Assembly (NCBI GenBank): GCA_031002005.1
Contig: CM061914.1
Location: 191,908,685 to 191,972,684 of the forward strand
DNA from: Vandiemenella viatica
Taxonomy: Eukaryota > Arthropoda > Insecta > Orthoptera > Morabidae
Reading direction: 5' to 3'
DNA: 64,000 bases
How positions within the stretch are numbered: position 1 is the first letter of the stretch; each line of letters opens with the position of its first letter. Below the pieces are notes generated by a model. That model did not search any database, had not been told where the DNA came from, and worked only from the letters and a program-made list of their open reading frames with translations. This document shows positions 10,643-21,139 of the stretch, one piece after another. The translations under genes and the position numbers were made by a program.

Positions 10643-11023
10643 TAGGGGGCATCCATATATTACGTGAGGTATTTTTCCGGATTTCCGGGTGCCCCTCCCT
10701 TCTGGTGAGACTTCGTGACATCTGGCCCGACCCCCCCCCCCCCCTTCTGTTGAGATCTGGTTCCTGAGACTCCCCCCCCCCCCTATAAATCACCCTCGCA
10801 AGTTTTTGAGACCTTTTTTTTTTTATTTTAGGTCTCACCCTTCCAAAATCCCGTTACGCCCCCACTTTTCGACGAAATACACCCCTAAAAGAGACTTTCG
10901 CATAATTTGTAGACCTTTTTTTGTTTTAGCTCTACAGTCCAACAATTTTTTTTCCAAAACCTCACGCGAGATTCCGTAGACATCCCCCCCATTTCACCTC
11001 ACGTAATTTATGGACGGCGCCTT
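10643..11023. mobile_element. MITE family B, full copy
   Basis: The ends TTAGGGGGCATCCATATATT and, inverted, TAAGGCGCCGTCCATAAATT both lead into TACGTGAGG. The interior carries long C runs (10729-10744, 10771-10782) and repeated GGTGAGA/TGAGAC motifs. Related copies lie at 3590 and split across 29285-31697. Confidence 0.7.
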
Positions 11024-11029
11024 ATCTCC

Positions 11030-11520
11030 CTTCATGCCTAACCAAAACCGAAAAATAAGGATCCATTTAAATATTATGGTCTCCTGTCATATATCACAAA
11101 TTAAAAAGAAATTTTTCGTAATTCAATCCTTAAAGGGCAAAAGTATCATTATTTTTAAAATTTTATTTTTATCACGAGCCATTTTTCTCACTTCATATCT
11201 AACCAAAATAGCTGAATGAGGTATAATTTTAATGATTAATGTCTTCGCTTTGGTAACATCATAAATTAAGAATGAAATTTTTCAGAATCTGTTACCATCT
11301 TTAGTATGTCTTGCTCCTAGAATTTTCCGAATGATTTTTTTCTCTCTCTCTCTCTTTTTTTATTTATTTTATCGAGTTTGTGTTTTCTCTTTCGCTTGCA
11401 TAGAGGACTGTTGATTTTGTGACTGTGTATTAGTGCCGAATTTTGGTCAGTCTTGACATGGATTTTTTGTTGTAGAGGATTTGGACTAACCATAACGATT
11501 TTTTTTTACTTTGAGGAGAC
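11030..11520. other. No gene recognised; TC microsatellite
   Basis: AT-rich sequence with a (TC)n tract at about 11341-11356. Nothing else supported. Confidence 0.5.
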
Positions 11521-11527
11521 GATTTTG

Positions 11528-12051
11528 CTACAGGATTTTCTCAAGGCTTGTCGCCTCAGTGAATTCTCCGAGGTATTTAAAGTACGGGACCTTGTTGATT
11601 TTGGCGTATTTTGTTTTCAAACTTGCTGTTTCTATCTTTGAACTTAGGAATTCAGTTTTCTCGAACGAGATTTGTAGCCCTACTTTTACTGCACATTCTT
11701 TGAGCGTCTCAAGCTTTTTGATGGCAGTATAACTATTATTATTATTAATAACAATAATGATGGAGGGTTGTGAGATAGTCGCAAGCTTTAACATCGTATT
11801 TGACGTACCCAAAGCCAATTACATGTTTCTTTCTCTTTTTTTTAAATAAGAAGAAGAAGAAGAAATAGACATACATTACTCGTCCTATTAATTTTTAGCA
11901 TTCTTCTATAACAACGCATTTGAAATGTTTTAGTTTTCCTGCGATGTGGAATTCTTAAAGGCCAGTATCCACTTCCATAAAGTGCTAAGCTCAATACAAT
12001 CAGTTTTAGAATGTTCTTTCTGATTTCTCGCTCAATATTTGAAACCAACAT
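11528..12051 (-). pseudogene. LINE reverse-transcriptase C-terminal fragments
   Basis: Two minus-strand pieces, separated by frameshifts, read like the thumb/C-terminal part of an insect LINE ORF2. They are KVGLQISFEKTEFLSSKIE (11528-11818) and EIRKNILKLIVLSLALYGSG followed by FQMRCYRRMLKINRT (11842-12051). An AAG-type microsatellite lies between them (11850-11862). Confidence 0.65.
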
Positions 12052-12520
12052 AAAAAAATGCTCTTTTCATTAATAGGTCCTGTCTGCCATCCATCATTAG
12101 ATGTAACTGATACTTGCTTTGCCTACTAACTGGTTCATTAATTGGCTGTGTTTAGTTTTTGTGTACATTATAACGTTAGCGCTTTCTGATTCTGGTTGCG
12201 ACTGTTTTTCGTCAGTTTCACAAGCTCTCCATTCAGAAAATGAACACAATACATTGTAGGCTACACAACGGAACTCATAACATATATTGCAGTAAATTTT
12301 ATAAAGGCATTAAAATGGAGTGCCTTCAATTAAGTTTTCTGACGATTGCCAGTGAAAACAAGCGAAATAAACCACTCCGGCTGTTATTTATATTAATGGC
12401 TTACCCAGAGATCCGTCCGCCGCACGTGGTAACAATATAAACATAATTATAAGTTTTATCCGCGCTGTGTGGTCGGGAAAATTCAATTTAGCCGCATTAT
12501 TCAATATTAAAGCTCGCAAT
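12052..12520. other. No gene recognised
   Basis: AT-rich sequence, short random frames only. Confidence 0.4.
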
Positions 12521-12524
12521 ACGC

Positions 12525-12790
12525 TTCCTAAAATATTATTCTTCCGCTGCGCAAATAAACAACCGCCTGGCGCACCGCGCGCCGTTTCAAAACAGACGCC
12601 GGCTGTGTTTGACCACGAAAGTGGCTAATCCAGAGAGCTGTGCATATTTGCAGCTCCGCGACCGTTAAACGTGAAAGACAAACACGGCGCACCGCAAAGA
12701 GACAAAACTCCCCCCGAGCGGAAGCGAGCAAAGATCACACGCGAGTTCACACCGTCAACTGTTTCCCTTGCGTGCATTTCAGAGTGTAAA
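12525..12790. other. GC-rich island, candidate regulatory sequence
   Basis: An abrupt GC-rich block (for example GGCGCACCGCGCGCCG near 12569) without a coding signature, flanked by AT-rich DNA. One of about ten such islands in the window. Confidence 0.35.
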
Positions 12791-12794
12791 GCGC

Positions 12795-13135
12795 GAAAAC
12801 CACAGACTTAACAACCGTTCTTCAGTATGTAACGGTACAATCATTTCTGTCCAATTTAGAACCATATGAACACAAGCAATTACACTTTAAATTGCTTGTT
12901 AAAGTGTTCTCGATTTTTATATTGATTAATTTCAATAGAGTCTAGTTTCTTTGGTGTTATTAATATTGTTTAAGGTTTTTAACTGATAGTTTATTAATTA
13001 AATAACTCCAATAAAGTAAAATAAAAGAATTTGAATGAAGGAGAAAAATTAATTTACTAAATTAAGGTATGGGATACCCTCAGGCAAACAGACAAATTTA
13101 TATCCCTAAAACTTGTCAGTCGAGGCAATAACAGC
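12795..13135. other. No gene recognised
   Basis: AT-rich, includes homeodomain-like TTAATTA motifs but no gene or repeat I can support. Confidence 0.35.
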
Positions 13136-13245
13136 GGGGTTAAACCACCGGAAGCCATGCGACTCCTGATGAAGGCAATAGAGCAATCGAAACGTTGTGT
13201 CTTACAACTCCATCCAGCTGGACATCCGCGAAGATTACTGACAAA
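13136..13245 (+). repeat. Penelope-like family A end fragment
   Basis: It holds a hammerhead-like core at 13166-13196 followed by CATCCAGCTGGACATCCGCG. This is the same downstream block as at 35080 and 53050 (CATCCGGCTGGACACGCGAG), so it belongs to the same terminal repeat family. Confidence 0.6.
13161..13201 (+). ncRNA. Hammerhead-like ribozyme motif, decayed copy
   Basis: CTGATGA (13166-13172) and GAAACGTT (13189-13196) are in the right order, and stem I keeps 4 of 5 pairs (GACTC with GTGTC). Stem II is weak, so this copy is probably inactive. Confidence 0.4.
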
Positions 13246-13486
13246 AAGATTGTTATTTCATATAAAGTTATTTCATTTAGTTACAAGCTGTATATAGTTC
13301 CCCGTGTATCTCGATCGTTCTAGTCCGGGTTACTGTTTCATTATTTTTATTGTTTTTCTTTCATTGGTACCATATTAGTGTCGTTATTAAATTAGCCGCC
13401 TGTAAGTAGTTCCAACTATATCACTATACAAAGTACTCCCCATCTTGTATTGCTGAAGCATTCGCACGAATTATCCAAACATAAGG

Positions 13487-13612
13487 GAGCGTGCATAAAC
13501 CACGTAGCTCCATTTTGGCCTCCTGTGAACCCCTCCCCCTCTCCCCCACGTAGCCCTACGTGGCTTTTGCCTCTACCCCCCCCCCTCCCCTCACGTAGCA
13601 CGTATAGACTGC
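13487..13612. mobile_element. MITE family A, partial copy
   Basis: GGGAGCGTGCATAAACCACG at 13487 matches the terminal repeat of the 14659-15043 copy. CCTCCTGTGAACCCC and a C-rich run follow. It is truncated on the right. Confidence 0.7.
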
Positions 13613-13753
13613 GGCACACCTACTGGAATGAAACGTAAGTAAAAATCTTACTGGCTTCCTGAATAACATGTGGTATGAACATTGCCTCAATGGTGATGAT
13701 GCGGGAGAAGAACACAGCAGAGCCTCCTCGCAGACGAAATGGCTACCACTGAC

Positions 13754-13997
13754 CTAGAGCGGTGGGTGAGCGGTTAGCTGGCCTCGCATTCGGGAGGACG
13801 GTGGTTCGAATTCCCATCCAGGAATCCAGATTTAGGATTTCCATGATTTCCCCGAATCACTCCAGGCGAATGCCGAGATGCTTCCTTCAAAAAAGGCCAT
13901 GGCCGAATTCCTTCCAGTTCCTTGTCCCCAGTCCCATCCCGCCTCTAATGACCTCGACGTCGACGAGGCGTAAAGCCACAAGTTAAAGAAAAAAAAA
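13754..13997 (+). mobile_element. tRNA-derived SINE
   Basis: It shows the head AGCGGTGGGTGAGCGGTTAG, B box GGTTCGAATTC, body and tail (CGACGTCGACGAGGCGTAAA), with a short A tail interrupted by one G. It lacks the ACGCTC part of the head. Confidence 0.88.
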
Positions 13998-14285
13998 GCG
14001 TACCGCGTATGATGTGTTCGACTTAGTGACTCTATTTCAGTGTCTATATCCATAAAAATAAATAAATCTTTTCGTACACACTCCAGGCAGCACCAGTTGA
14101 AATATTGTTTGCAGAGAAACAATGTGAATGACACTGAGGTTTTCGAAGTGGGTCATCGACAAAGACAAACTTTCCCCCTTAGTGGCAGTGACGAGGGGAA
14201 GTATGAATAAATAATGCGTTCAAACTGTTTAAATCGTTCACATACAACTTATATTCAGAAGGTGAGGAGAGTATCGAACAAAATT

Positions 14286-14600
14286 TAAAAAAAAAAAAAA
14301 AAAAAAACAGAACCTCTCGTCTGATTTTTAGGTACAATACCAATTTTTGTTTGATAGTTAATCGTTGAGTAAACCTCGAATCTCACGCGATGAAGTCGCG
14401 GGCACAGCCAAGAAATAAGTAAACGAGAGTAGTTGTGATGGTGGCGGCGCTGAACGAAGCGGTGGGACGTGAGTTGGTCTGGCAACCCGAGGCCTCGGCA
14501 AACAGGCCGCGGGCGACCGTTTAATGCGGCGAACGAGTCGCATCGGAATGAGCGCCGCGGGTGTTTGTTCCGAAAGCACGTGGCGGGCTTAGCAAAAACA
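14286..14600. other. Poly-A tract then GC-rich island
   Basis: A run of about 22 A residues (14286-14307) precedes a GC-rich block at about 14380-14600 without recognisable coding content. No SINE body accompanies the A tract. Confidence 0.4.
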
Positions 14601-14658
14601 CAGCCGCACTACAGTACTTCAAACCACACCCCAATACAGAACAGCGTAACGCTGTGTC

Positions 14659-15043
14659 AGGGAGCGTGCACAAACTACGTGGCCCGGTCCATGGGGGGAG
14701 GGGTTGGCTGGAAGACTACGCTGGGCTACGTGGGGGGAGGGGAGGTTCCGAGCCAGGCCACGTAGCTTTCCTTTCATAACATTTTTCACAGGTAAAATGA
14801 GGAACAGAACTCACAACAGCATGTGAATATTTATTTCATTCATTTAATTATCTCAGTATGTAATTTACTATAGTCTGACAAGAGAAAACAGTGCAAAATG
14901 TCTTCTGGAATCAAAAAGGGAAAAAAGCTACGTGGTGGGGGAGGGGGGCGGGGGGTAGAGGCAAAAGCCACATAGGGCTACGTGGGGGGGAGGGGGGTTC
15001 ACAGGAGGCCAAAATGGAGCTACGTGGTTTATGGACGCTCCCT
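14659..15043. mobile_element. MITE family A, full copy
   Basis: The ends AGGGAGCGTGCACAAACTAC and, inverted, AGGGAGCGTCCATAAACCAC form imperfect TIRs of at least 20 bp. The element is ~385 bp with G-rich runs at both subtermini and an AT-rich middle. No target duplication is obvious. Confidence 0.8.
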
Positions 15044-15046
15044 TAC

Positions 15047-15866
15047 TAGTGTCCGACCGAAAGTCATTTTCTGGTCGAAGCCGAATGTTCGGCTCTCGGC
15101 CGTAAACGAAGCCGAAGGTTAAAAAATAATTAGATATCTTAGAACACTGACTCAAAGTACATATAACTTGAAAGTTGTGAAGTGTTATTTTTTTATACAT
15201 ATATTGTAGGCTAGCGTTGATGTGAATTGCACCTTTATAATAAGTATAAGCACAATTTTCCATATTTATTTATTAGACTGAAATAAAACAGCAACAGAGT
15301 ACCAAACCAGGTTTTGAGCAATGTAATTTAGTAACATTAAATATTGTTACTTTTATTTAGCAAGAATAGAAAAAAAAAAAGAATTAGAATTTAGCAGTAA
15401 CAGCCCTAATTCCAATGTTTAAATTAAAAATTAACTATTTAGAGTTTTAGCTTTGGTAAATTAAATACACTTAATTTTAGTCTTACATTAGGTTAACCTT
15501 CTTACTTACAATAAATTATTCTATTTTTGAAATACGATATCTTGCAGTCTAAATTAGTGACGCTACTTTTTTTTCTATGATATCTGGTAAAGTTGATTCT
15601 TTAACTTCCTTTTTCAAATCTTGGGTTGCATATACGGTCTCTGATTTTTTAAATTTAACCAAGCTTTGGTATTTAACACTGGCTCCACAACAGACTTCGT
15701 TCTCATAGTCATGATTCTTTTCTAAAAATTGTTATACTCTGTTGCTACGATGACGGTTTTCGTAAAAGTTGGTTCATTATCGGCAACCGGATGTAACACT
15801 TCGGCTTCGGCCAAAATCAGCCGAATTTGCGTTTTTGGCCGAAGCCGAACCTTCGGTCAGACTCTG
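15047..15866. mobile_element. hAT-like non-autonomous element
   Basis: The ends TAGTGTCCGACCGAAAG and, inverted, CAGAGTCTGACCGAAGG are similar. Both subtermini carry repeated CCGAAGCCGAA motifs in opposite orientation. Flanking octamers TCCCTTAC and TCTGTTAC match at 6 of 8 positions, suggestive of an aged hAT duplication. The interior is AT-rich with no transposase. Confidence 0.6.
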
Positions 15867-15874
15867 TCTGTTAC

Positions 15875-16175
15875 AAAAGTCGGGAAAGTCCGCACTCCAA
15901 TGACCCAAACACACACCTCGAAATGGCGACACAGAAATCAGCGCCTCACGCATTTACAGTGCGCTGAACATACCTAGACGAGAGGCGAAACGCATCCGAC
16001 AACAAATAAAATCAAATACCGGTTACATTGGCATGATTACTAAATGATGCTTATTACTTTAATAAACAACTGCACAAGAAATGGCCTACAATAATCGGTA
16101 ATCGCATATATTACTTTATAACATTACTCCGAATTATTTTCGATACTCATGTTTTTCCACGAGAACAATAAGTAT
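15875..16175. other. No gene recognised
   Basis: Short AT-rich spacer between the hAT-like element and a LINE 3'UTR fragment. Confidence 0.4.
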
Positions 16176-16290
16176 TTACCGAGCGAGAAAACTTCGAATC
16201 CGACTGGAGTGGGTCCCGATAAACCGCTCCGGTCATCCTGATTTGGGTTTTCCATGGTTTTTTCCAGATCGGTTCATACTGAATTATTAA
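16176..16290 (+). repeat. LINE family 3 3'UTR fragment
   Basis: CCGAGCGAGAAAACTTCGAA, CCGCTCCGGTCATCCTGATT and TGGGTTTTCCATGGTT match the 3'UTR that follows the LINE family-3 ORF at 57310-57420. Confidence 0.6.
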
Positions 16291-16495
16291 AAACTGCTTT
16301 AACAAAATGCAATACCAACCTATTTTTGTTTTGTTTATTTGTGCTCAAGTAAATACATTATAGCGTTGTGTTTGAGTGTGAATTTGATTTTGGTGTTCTC
16401 AATAGTGTCTGATTCGTTAGGTGTGAGTCGAGACTTTCCCGGCGCACTGGGGCAGTGTAATCCTCTCGCGTGTCCAGCCGGATAGTCTTGTATAA

Positions 16496-16541
16496 ACAGG
16501 ACGTTTCGACAGCTAGATCTGCCGTCATCATCAGGTGTAGC
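16496..16541 (-). ncRNA. Hammerhead-like ribozyme motif
   Basis: On the minus strand CTGATGA (16534-16528) is followed by a 6-bp stem II (GACGGC with GCTGTC, one wobble), then GAAACGTC. Stem I is damaged at the first pair by CTG in place of GTG. Its partner in the opposite arm lies at 16605-16651. Confidence 0.55.
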
Positions 16542-16604
16542 AAGCTGATTGTCACCGCCACATTCGAGGTGGTGACAATCAGCTTGCTACAGCTAGAAGG
16601 TACC

Positions 16605-16651
16605 TGACACCTGATGATGACAGCACAGCTAGCTGTCGAAACGTCGTGTTT
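16605..16651 (+). ncRNA. Hammerhead-like ribozyme motif, best stem II
   Basis: CTGATGA (16611-16617), one extra T, stem II GACAGC/GCTGTC (16619-16624 with 16632-16637, perfect 6 bp, loop ACAGCTA), then GAAAC and GTC (16638-16645). Stem I pairs GACAC with GTGTT. Stem III is reduced to self-complementary ACGT, as in minimal dimer-forming hammerheads of Penelope-like elements. The extra base before stem II is non-canonical. Confidence 0.65.
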
Positions 16652-16699
16652 ATACAAGACTATTCGGTTGGACACCCGAGAGGATATTATGACATATTC

Positions 16700-17185
16700 A
16701 TTGTTTAGACGTTTCCATATATTTAATGCTTTTGTAAGTGGTAACTTTCAATCGAGTGTGACTAAGTCTTAAGTATGTGAAGTTATATTAAAGCCATCGA
16801 AAGTTTTTTGGTGTGGGATTTGCGGAACTGACGCCTGAAGTCAGGTGCGCGAGGCTGTATCAATTTACTCAGGCGGATTTCACGGATATTGTTACATAGT
16901 CCGAAAAGAAAGCATCAGCCCCGCCGAAATTTATGGCCGCGGGGAGAAATTTAATATAAAAAGTTGGTAACGCGCCTTACCGCACACCGCCTTCGTGAAG
17001 ACGTAAGGAGCTTACGGCTGAATCAGTAATAGCGGGTGGGAGGCGGCTACATCCTATAACCATAGTGGCTACTTACCAACACAAAAGCCAAATAAACTCT
17101 AAACGGAAGTTATTGAGTCTTTTAAACCTTTTGTTCTCTGTTTAGGGTTTCGTATCTCCTGAGTCAAAAATACGACCCTCAGGAA
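16700..17185. other. No gene recognised
   Basis: Mixed composition, no supported gene or repeat. Confidence 0.4.
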
Positions 17186-17189
17186 TTCA

Positions 17190-17245
17190 CTCAACTGCCC
17201 ATCCCTCCTTCTGTCACACCAGTGAATTGGCAGAGGGATGTGCAG

Positions 17246-17281
<36 letters not shown>

Positions 17282-17870
17282 TATGCCTCGTCGACGACTA
17301 AGTTTATTAGAGGCGGGATGGGACTGGGGACAAGGAAAGGAAAGTAATTCGGTCATGGCCTTTCTGAAGGAAGCATCCCGGCATTCGCCTGGAGTGATTT
17401 GAGGATACCATGGAAAACCAAAATCTGGATGCCCGGACGGGGATTCGAACCCGCGTCCTCCCGAATGCGAGGCCAACGCATTGTGGACTGCGTCAGGGGG
17501 GAAATGGTTGGAGTAAGAAACTATCTTCGCCACTCTCAGCTTTAAGGATAGTCGTTCTGAAGGTTGTTTTCGTAAAACATTTCCTCGCTAGATCTGTTTA
17601 GATTTGACGACTTAACTTTTAATTGGACGTCTCGTTGGAGTGTTATTGATTATTCTTTTCGCTCCGTCAGCAGTAGTGGTCTGTTGTGTTTGTCAACGGC
17701 AGTTTATATTCTCCGAAACAACTCATTAGTGGACTGGCAGAGAGATGTGCTGGAGTGTAGAATTTGTAGGCATGTTGCCTGAATCTTTCGATAAGCCTGG
17801 CTGTTCCTGACGCCTCGTGGTCTGCGTCAGTGGGGAAACGGCCGGGCAGATGTAGTGCTCTGTTATGCAG
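17190..17870. repeat. Duplicated segment, first copy interrupted by a SINE
   Basis: GGCAGAGGGATGTGC and GTGGACTGCGTCAGGGGGG flank the SINE at 17248-17480. They recur as GGCAGAGAGATGTGC and GTGGTCTGCGTCAGTGGGG at 17735-17840 in the same order without a SINE. The region up to 17990 has no gene. Confidence 0.5.
17248..17480 (-). mobile_element. tRNA-derived SINE, 33-T tail, head truncated
   Basis: On the minus strand it reads GGCCTCGCATTCGGGAGGAC, B box GGTTCGAATCC, body, and tail ending in 33 A residues (plus-strand T run 17248-17280). The tRNA-like 5' ~35 bp is missing. Confidence 0.88.
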
Positions 17871-17999
17871 CGCTTACAACTTACCCAGGTGGCAATTAGC
17901 AGCATATCCCCAGAGCGGGCAAGCATACTCAGTTACCGAAATAATCTAAATACAGTAAAGTGCATGTTAAATTAACGTTTTTTAAAAAGTTTCAATCTT

Positions 18000-18150
18000 C
18001 CCAGGTGAAGTGGAGGTAACGGGGATGAATTCGGCTGTAGGCTTTAAAAGAAACCATTCCCGCATTTGCATGGAGAGACTGCGGAAAACCACGGAAAACC
18101 CCAGTCAGAATGGCCGGACGGGGTTTGACCCCTGTCCTCCCGAAAGTTAT
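18000..18150 (-). mobile_element. SINE variant, divergent body
   Basis: The minus strand has TTCGGGAGGACAGGGGTCAA, the B-box region, and CATTCTGACTGGGGTTTTCC. It then has a body differing from the common SINE (CTCCATGCAAATGCGGGAAT). It is probably a separate subfamily. Ends not resolved. Confidence 0.6.
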
Positions 18151-18487
18151 GTAGGAGGGCGCCGCCCTTCTCCAAAATCGGTCAAAAAAAAAAGTCCGTC
18201 GCTGCAGTATAAATACTGACCACCACTGCAAAGTGACTGCGAAAATATCCAGATAGTTGTTTTGTTTTGAGAGATTCATAGACGCGACAATACCGCAGCA
18301 GCACGGTTTTTGCAATATTTGTAATGTGATTGGCGTCTTGACAAAGTTTTGGTATGGATAAATAGCACCAAGTCGAGTAAGATACTAGCTTTATCTAAAT
18401 TTGACCCTAAGGGTTTTTTTCTCTGCAAAATTAAAACAATCTCTGTTTAGTCTGAAGGGACTTGAAAGTATTATAGAGGTATAGGGA

Positions 18488-19035
18488 CGAACATTGGGCA
18501 GGTGGTAGAGAAAGGTTACAAAATCCTTTATTTAATACAGAGGGTGATGAGAGGATGTACCAGAGAAGTTGCGGAATCGGGTTACAAGACTATGTTCAGG
18601 CCATTGGTTCGATTGTGTAGTTTTGGACCCACATTTTGGTTATCAGATACAGGAGTCTGAGGGTGTGCAAAGAAGAACAGCTGGATTTGTTTGTGTAAAT
18701 TATCGCAGGACCCAGTCAGTAAATGATATGATACAGGAGCTGGATTGGGATTCACTGGAGGAAAAAAGGAAGGTCGAAAGAGTACTGGGAATGAACAGGG
18801 CATATGTTGGTGATGGGGTTTGGAGCGACATTGGTCAAAGAATTAGGAATAGTGCATGGAAGGGGAAAGGCAACCATGGCCACAAGCTGGCGCTCGATTT
18901 CATGCATACGGGAGTGGGAAAATTTTCTTTCGTTGGTAGGGGTGTCAGGGATTGGAACAAATTACCAATTGAAGTGATGAATAATTTACCAAAAACGCTC
19001 AACGAATGTTAGATTAAAATTTGTATATCGGAAAA
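18488..19035 (+). pseudogene. LINE family 1 ORF2 3' end
   Basis: The open frame 18569-19012 carries LDPHFGYQIQESEGVQRR, LALDFMHTGVGKFSFVGRG and DWNKLPIEVMNNLPKTL. It stops early at LNEC* and is 5'-truncated at the GGGCAGGTGGTAGAGAAAGG position shared with other copies. It is closest to the 46095-46478 copy. Confidence 0.8.
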
Positions 19036-19199
19036 GTGAATGGGAAGGAATTTAGCATTACAACTATAAAAAAAATTAAAAGATAATACAAAATGGGGTA
19101 TTTAATGAGTAGGGGAAAAGCCACATTGAAATTACATTATAAATAATAATTATAAACAATATGTAGTAGCTATAAGATACGTATATTGCGTACAGTAGC

Positions 19200-19810
19200 C
19201 CCGACAGAAATCGGATCAAGGACTTCCTCGGGTAAACAGAGAAGGGGAGAGGAGTCGAACATTTGTTAACTATCCGACCGATTTACGTTTATCGATAAAG
19301 GCCCCCAGCCAGGTCACGCGTTCCGCCCACGTGGATCAGATTAGGGTCCGCCATATTAGCCGAACCCTTCGACGAGAGTTGTGTCCTTATCTGGGTCGCC
19401 ACTAAACACGTCGCAAGACGCAAACAGTCCTTTTACTGTCGTCCATTACCGCAGAGGGGAAACGTTCGGCCCGATAAGAATACGCCGCCCGACTGCGGGA
19501 TGCTATTTAGATAAGGAAAGTAAAATAAGGGAGGGGAGAACGAGGAGCCATCCCCGCGAATTGATGACTGCCCGGGACAAACTTGGCTGCTGCCAGAAGA
19601 CTCGCAGTAATTATTCCGCAAAGACTTTTTCCTCTGACCGTCCCCGCGAGTCGCATCGAAGTTTTACACTCGTCTAGTTCCAGAGATAAGGCCTCAGGCG
19701 GAATGACGTCATAACACTCCACTCTCGATTTCGCCTGACAAGATGCTGCCAACCACCGCCGGAGATAAATTTCTCTCCACATTACTTTCCCCAAGCATAA
19801 AAGGGAGAAA
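19200..19810. promoter_or_regulatory. GATA- and CRE-motif-rich island, candidate enhancer
   Basis: The block is less AT-rich than its flanks and has no convincing ORF. It contains several GATA-type motifs: TTATCT (19386), GATAAG (19472, 19508, 19684) and GGAGATAAAT (19760). It also has a palindromic TGACGTCA at about 19704. Their density suggests a regulatory element; function is inference. Confidence 0.35.
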
Positions 19811-19893
19811 AAAAAACCTTTTACTTGCAAACAATGACCAAGGAGGAGTGGACGAAATATATATCCCCCGATTTGACGACTTTATAACGTCAG

Positions 19894-20148
19894 ACCGAGC
19901 GTGGGGGGTGAGTGGTTAACGTTCCGGCCTCGCATTCGGGAGGGCGTGGGTTCGAATCCCCGTCCGCGCATCCAGATTTGGGTTTTACATGGTTTCCCCA
20001 GTTCACTCCAGACGAATGCCGGGATGCTTCCTTCAAGAAGGCCATGTTCGAATTCCTTCCAGTTTCTTGTCCCCACTCCCTTCCCACCTCTAACGACCTC
20101 GATATCGACGAGGGTAAAGCAATAATAAGAAAAAAAAAGAAAAAAAAA
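19894..20148 (+). mobile_element. tRNA-derived SINE
   Basis: Full head ACCGAGCGTGGGGGGTGAGT with GGTTAACG, B box GGTTCGAATCC, body and A-rich tail interrupted by G. Confidence 0.9.
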
Positions 20149-20260
20149 GATAGCGTATGCTGCTTTACATCTTTTGAGAGAGAAAGAAACCATTTTATTT
20201 GAGTGTATCCTATCATTCTGCGATTTCCTCCGAACATTGTCCTTTTAACAGGTAATAGAG

Positions 20261-20497
20261 ACCGAGCGTGGTGGGTGAGTGGTTAACGCTCTGGCCTCGC
20301 ATTCGGGATGGCGCGGGTTCGAATCCCCGCCCGAGCATTAAGATCTGAGTTTTCCATGGTTTCCCCAGACCACTCCAGATGAATGCCAGGATTGTTCCTT
20401 TAAAAGGCCATGGCCAAATTCCTTCCAGTTGCTTCCCCTTCATCCTTTCCCGCCTCTAATGACCTCAACGTCAACGAGGTGCAAAGCCATAAAAAAT
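20261..20497 (+). mobile_element. tRNA-derived SINE with 9-10 bp TSD
   Basis: Full-length copy. GTAATAGAG at 20252-20260 is repeated right after the tail at 20498-20506, a clear target duplication that fixes both ends. Confidence 0.93.
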
Positions 20498-20702
20498 GTA
20501 ATAGAGAGATTATTGAGAAATTATTGAACGGTGTCAAAGAGATATGGGGAGAAAAGAGCAAAATTTTTTCCTGTATATAGTTTTTCATGCCTTTTTATTT
20601 CTAACTGATTGTTTCATCTACTTTCCACTTCATAATGGGCTGTCTCACGAAGTATTTGGCAATATTGAAGCAAAGCCTAAGAAATCTCAATAAAATACGC
20701 TA

Positions 20703-20943
20703 ACCGAGAGGGGTGGGTGAGGCGCAATGCTCTGGCCTCGCATTCGGGAGGACGCACGTTCGAATCTCTAGCCGGCAATGCAGATTTCGGTTTTATGTGG
20801 TTTCCCAAAATCGCTCCATGCGAATGACGATATGGATCTTTCAAAGACGCCACGGCCGAATTCCTTTCCGTTCCTTGTTCCCAGTCTTTTCCCGCCTCTA
20901 ATGACCTCGACTTCGACGGGGAGTAAAGGCATCAGCAATAAAA
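20703..20943 (+). mobile_element. tRNA-derived SINE
   Basis: The head ACCGAGAGGGGTGGGTGAGG is degraded, while the CTCGCATTCGGGAGGACG block, B-box region GTTCGAATCTC and tail CTCGACTTCGACGGGGAGTA are kept. Confidence 0.85.
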
Positions 20944-21139
20944 GGGCTATTATACTTTTAATTACGTGAGATTCACGCGCCTGGCAGTATTAAATCGACT
21001 GCTGTAAAAACTGCAAAATAAGTGCGCTTAATTGCTTTAATAGTTCTAATAGTTGTCACTTTATCTCTTCTTTCGAGCCTGTATAAAGTTATAGTCAGCT
21101 AATTAGATACACAAATAAAAAACCAAAGGTTTATTATGT

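Larger units (their letters stand above)
16430..16690. repeat. Penelope-like family A terminal repeats, inverted pair
   Basis: Two copies of the ~110 bp terminal block face each other around 16555-16570. The outer parts are TCCTCTCGCGTGTCCAGCCG (minus copy) and TCGGTTGGACACCCGAGAGG (plus copy). The inner parts GGTGACAATCAGCTTGCTAC are inverted repeats. Each arm contains a hammerhead-like motif. Confidence 0.75.
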
